The notes under the pieces are model-generated. The model saw only the letters and a program-made list of their open reading frames with translations. It was not told the origin of the DNA and searched no databases. Shown piece by piece: positions 14,469 through 16,153 of a DNA stretch of 16,153 nucleotides. This DNA comes from Bacillota bacterium (GTDB taxonomy: Bacteria; Bacillota; Clostridia; Peptostreptococcales; Anaerovoracaceae): contig JAFYUX010000172.1 of NCBI GenBank assembly GCA_017549385.1, positions 1 to 16,153 on the forward strand, given 5' to 3'. Each line of letters starts with the position of its first letter. The first letter of the stretch is position 1. A program made the translations under genes and the position numbers.

Positions 14469-15536
14469 ATGAAAACCTCAAAATTGAAGATCTTTTTTGC
14501 CTGCATTATTTCAATATTATTTGTTTTCTCAATGACCGCATGCACAAGCAGAGGCCGTGACATAAGCATGGAAGCTGTTTACGAGGCAAATCAGGTCGAA
14601 AAGATCATGGAAAACTATAAAAATATCAGAGCTGAGTTTTCATATTATGAAAATATGGACAATGTAGTTACTTACAACACATTCTACTGCTACTCCGAAT
14701 CCGGCGCTCGCGATGATGGTCCTGTATATGTTGCTCTCGGCACAGATGCTTTTGACCTCATGTCAGCAGATAACTTCAGATACGCTGTAGTAGATAACAT
14801 CGAATACTACAAAGGCCAGACAGACGCTATGATCGTTTATCTGCTCCACCCTGACTATATGACAGACTTCAGACAGTCTACTATGACCATCTTCAACAGC
14901 AGCTTCGGCAAAGTTATTTCAGCCCAGGAAGTAGATTCAAAGCTTATCATCACAACAGAATCCCCTGTTGCCAATGTATATGGCGAGGCTACAGTTTCTC
15001 ACCTTGAGTCCATCTGCAAAAATACACTCAAGTCTGTACAGATTGAGTACACAGTAGATAATGAAACACTTCTGCTCCACGGCACAAAGACATATCTCGT
15101 TTCTGACGAAGGCACAAAATTCCTCTTCTGCGAAGAAAAAGTAACTTACGACGGAAACGAACCAGATCTTTCATTCATCGATTCGTATAAAAATGCCGAA
15201 CTTATGAGAAACGTTACAGTTATAGAATGCACACCAGAAGGCAACACTTCTCACGCATATTCTATCCCTGCAAACGTAGTTCCAAACTACCAGAGTTTCA
15301 CAAGTTCTCACGGATATATGATCTTCTCAGATTCACAGCTCACAATTCCTTACACAGGCGAAGTTGCCGACCCTGAAACAGAAAATTATGCAGATCTGAC
15401 AGTTTATGCCGGTACAGCCGAAGCTCTTACACAGCCACCTGCACCAGCAGAAAATCCAGCACCAGATGCTGACGGTACAACAGATTCCCAGCCTGCAGAC
15501 AGCTCCGCCGACGCGACTCAGCAGCCTGCGGCATAA
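14469..15536 (+). CDS. Lipoprotein of unknown function with a Pro/Ala-rich tail
   Basis: A 355-residue protein with a type II signal peptide: basic MKTSKLK, a hydrophobic segment at 8-21 and lipobox MTAC with Cys25. Residues of about 35 to 270 look like alternating strands (NIRAEFSYYENMDNVVTYNTFYCYSE and the IEYTVDNETLLLHGTKTYLV region). This reminds me of LolA/RseB-like lipoprotein folds, but I see no defining motif and do not assign it. The last 35 or so residues are Pro/Ala/Asp/Gln/Ser-rich and resemble the tail of the zinc-ribbon protein. AAGGAG lies 6 nt upstream of the ATG. I see no good promoter between the tRNA terminator and the gene, so tRNA read-through may drive it. A terminator follows 26 bp after the stop. 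Confidence 0.8.
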   Translation: MKTSKLKIFFACIISILFVFSMTACTSRGRDISMEAVYEANQVEKIMENYKNIRAEFSYYENMDNVVTYNTFYCYSESGARDDGPVYVALGTDAFDLMSADNFRYAVVDNIEYYKGQTDAMIVYLLHPDYMTDFRQSTMTIFNSSFGKVISAQEVDSKLIITTESPVANVYGEATVSHLESICKNTLKSVQIEYTVDNETLLLHGTKTYLVSDEGTKFLFCEEKVTYDGNEPDLSFIDSYKNAELMRNVTVIECTPEGNTSHAYSIPANVVPNYQSFTSSHGYMIFSDSQLTIPYTGEVADPETENYADLTVYAGTAEALTQPPAPAENPAPDADGTTDSQPADSSADATQQPAA

Positions 15537-15562
15537 AACAAGATATTACAAGATAAAAATCA

Positions 15563-15593
15563 GTCCTCTGCCCATGTGGCAGAGGACTTTTTT
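15563..15593 (+). terminator. Intrinsic terminator after the lipoprotein gene
   Basis: A 10-bp perfect stem (GTCCTCTGCC / GGCAGAGGAC) with a 5-nt loop is followed by six T. Confidence 0.9.
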
Positions 15594-15703
15594 CTTGTAT
15601 ATGAGTAAATTCAAGTGTAAACTTATTGGTGGATATAAATCAGATTTAATGATTAATATATAATTTCAGTCAATAAATTCTAAATCCATAGGAGGAAATA
15701 AAT

Positions 15704-16153
15704 ATGGCATTTGTAATCGGTCACAAGAACCCTGATTCAGACTCTATCTGCTCAGCTATCGGCTATGCAGCATTCAAAACAGCACTCACTGGCGAAACTT
15801 ACATCCCACGCAGATGTGGCAATGTAAACCCAGAATCTACATTCGTTCTCGAACGTTTCGGTCTCGAAGCTCCAGAATTCCTCGAAAACGCAGCTGGCCA
15901 GGACATCATCCTCGTTGACCACAACGAAGTTGCTCAGGCTGTTGACGGCGTAACAGAAGCAAACATTCTCGAAATTCTCGACCACCACAAGATCGGTGAT
16001 GTACAGACTCCAAACCCAATCTACTTCAGAAACATGCCAGTAGGTTGCACAGGTACAATCATCTATCTCCACTACAAGGAAAACAACATGGTTCCTGAAC
16101 AGAAGATCGCAGGCGTTCTCTGCTCAGCTATCCTCTCTGATACACTTGCATTC
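15704..16153 (+). CDS. ppaC: Manganese-dependent inorganic pyrophosphatase (family II, DHH), 5' part
   Basis: The first 150 codons are present and the frame runs off the window end; the full family protein is about 310 residues. It hydrolyses pyrophosphate to phosphate in the cytoplasm and belongs to the DHH phosphoesterase superfamily. Visible metal and catalytic residues are His7, Asp11 and Asp13 (GHKNPDSDS), Asp72 in VDHNE, the DHH motif Asp93-His94-His95, and Asp146 in AILSDT. The CBS-domain insertion of regulated clostridial forms, normally found around residue 66, is absent, so this is the plain unregulated form. AGGAGG lies 8 nt before the ATG. A TATAAT at 15659-15664 could be the -10 box, but no good -35 is seen. 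Codon use is rich in C-ending codons (ATC, CTC, AAC), suggesting high expression. Confidence 0.95.
   Translation, partial: MAFVIGHKNPDSDSICSAIGYAAFKTALTGETYIPRRCGNVNPESTFVLERFGLEAPEFLENAAGQDIILVDHNEVAQAVDGVTEANILEILDHHKIGDVQTPNPIYFRNMPVGCTGTIIYLHYKENNMVPEQKIAGVLCSAILSDTLAF

Noticed and set aside
14333..14569. Minus-strand open frame across tRNA-Lys
   Set aside because: It is antisense to the tRNA and to the lipoprotein signal peptide, with no ribosome-binding site.
15594..15690. Possible promoter or short gene before ppaC
   Set aside because: A TATAAT is present but no acceptable -35 at 16-18 nt, and no short frame there has a ribosome-binding site.
15752..16072. Minus-strand open frame of 106 codons
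   Set aside because: It is antisense to ppaC, whose catalytic motifs are unmistakable, and its Cys/Glu/Val composition is the complement of that gene.
1..16153. CRISPR array, insertion sequence, prophage or biosynthetic cluster
   Set aside because: No regularly spaced repeats, transposase, integrase or phage-like genes are seen on either strand.

Overview
The window looks like a stretch of a moderately AT-rich Bacillota (Clostridia-type) chromosome. The evidence is strong AGGAGG-type ribosome-binding sites, TTGACA/TATAAT promoters, a T-box leader, intrinsic terminators at most transcript ends, a DUF951 gene near serS, and a manganese-type (family II) pyrophosphatase. Lipoproteins carry Gram-positive-style lipoboxes. 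The species cannot be named from this sequence.

Layout. (1) 1-2000 is a small accessory patch. It holds the tail of a truncated MocR-type aminotransferase-like regulator (+), a RelE/RHH-type toxin-antitoxin pair (-) with an operator over its -10 box, and an unrecognised lipoprotein (-). (2) 2039-7103 is a complete leucine operon on the minus strand, in the order leuA-leuC-leuD-leuB. It starts from a consensus promoter, runs through a T-box leader whose specifier reads CUC (Leu), and ends at a 13-bp terminator. LeuA makes 2-isopropylmalate, LeuCD isomerises it and LeuB oxidises it to the leucine precursor; the T-box couples expression to uncharged tRNA-Leu. (3) 7141-13700 is a second minus-strand transcription unit from a TTGATA-17-TATAAT promoter: a zinc-ribbon/acidic/single-pass membrane protein, a 979-residue UPF0182 membrane protein, seryl-tRNA synthetase, a strong terminator, then a DUF951 protein. 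(4) 13735-14091 is a small minus-strand gene encoding an almost perfect tripeptide repeat (Arg/Lys-Asn-Glu/Asp), with a possible +1 frameshifted tail, ending at a bidirectional terminator. (5) 14234-15593 on the plus strand has an UP-element-like promoter, tRNA-Lys(CUU), a terminator, and a lipoprotein gene close behind it. (6) From 15704 to the window edge is the 5' part of ppaC.

The metabolic and translation genes are ordinary. The points worth a second look are the tripeptide-repeat gene and its possible recoding, short GNA-triloop hairpins recurring between genes, the zinc-ribbon/UPF0182 pair of unknown function, the terminator placed directly against the DUF951 ribosome-binding site, and two unexplained hairpins between the T-box attenuator and leuA. 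I found no CRISPR array, insertion sequence or prophage gene.
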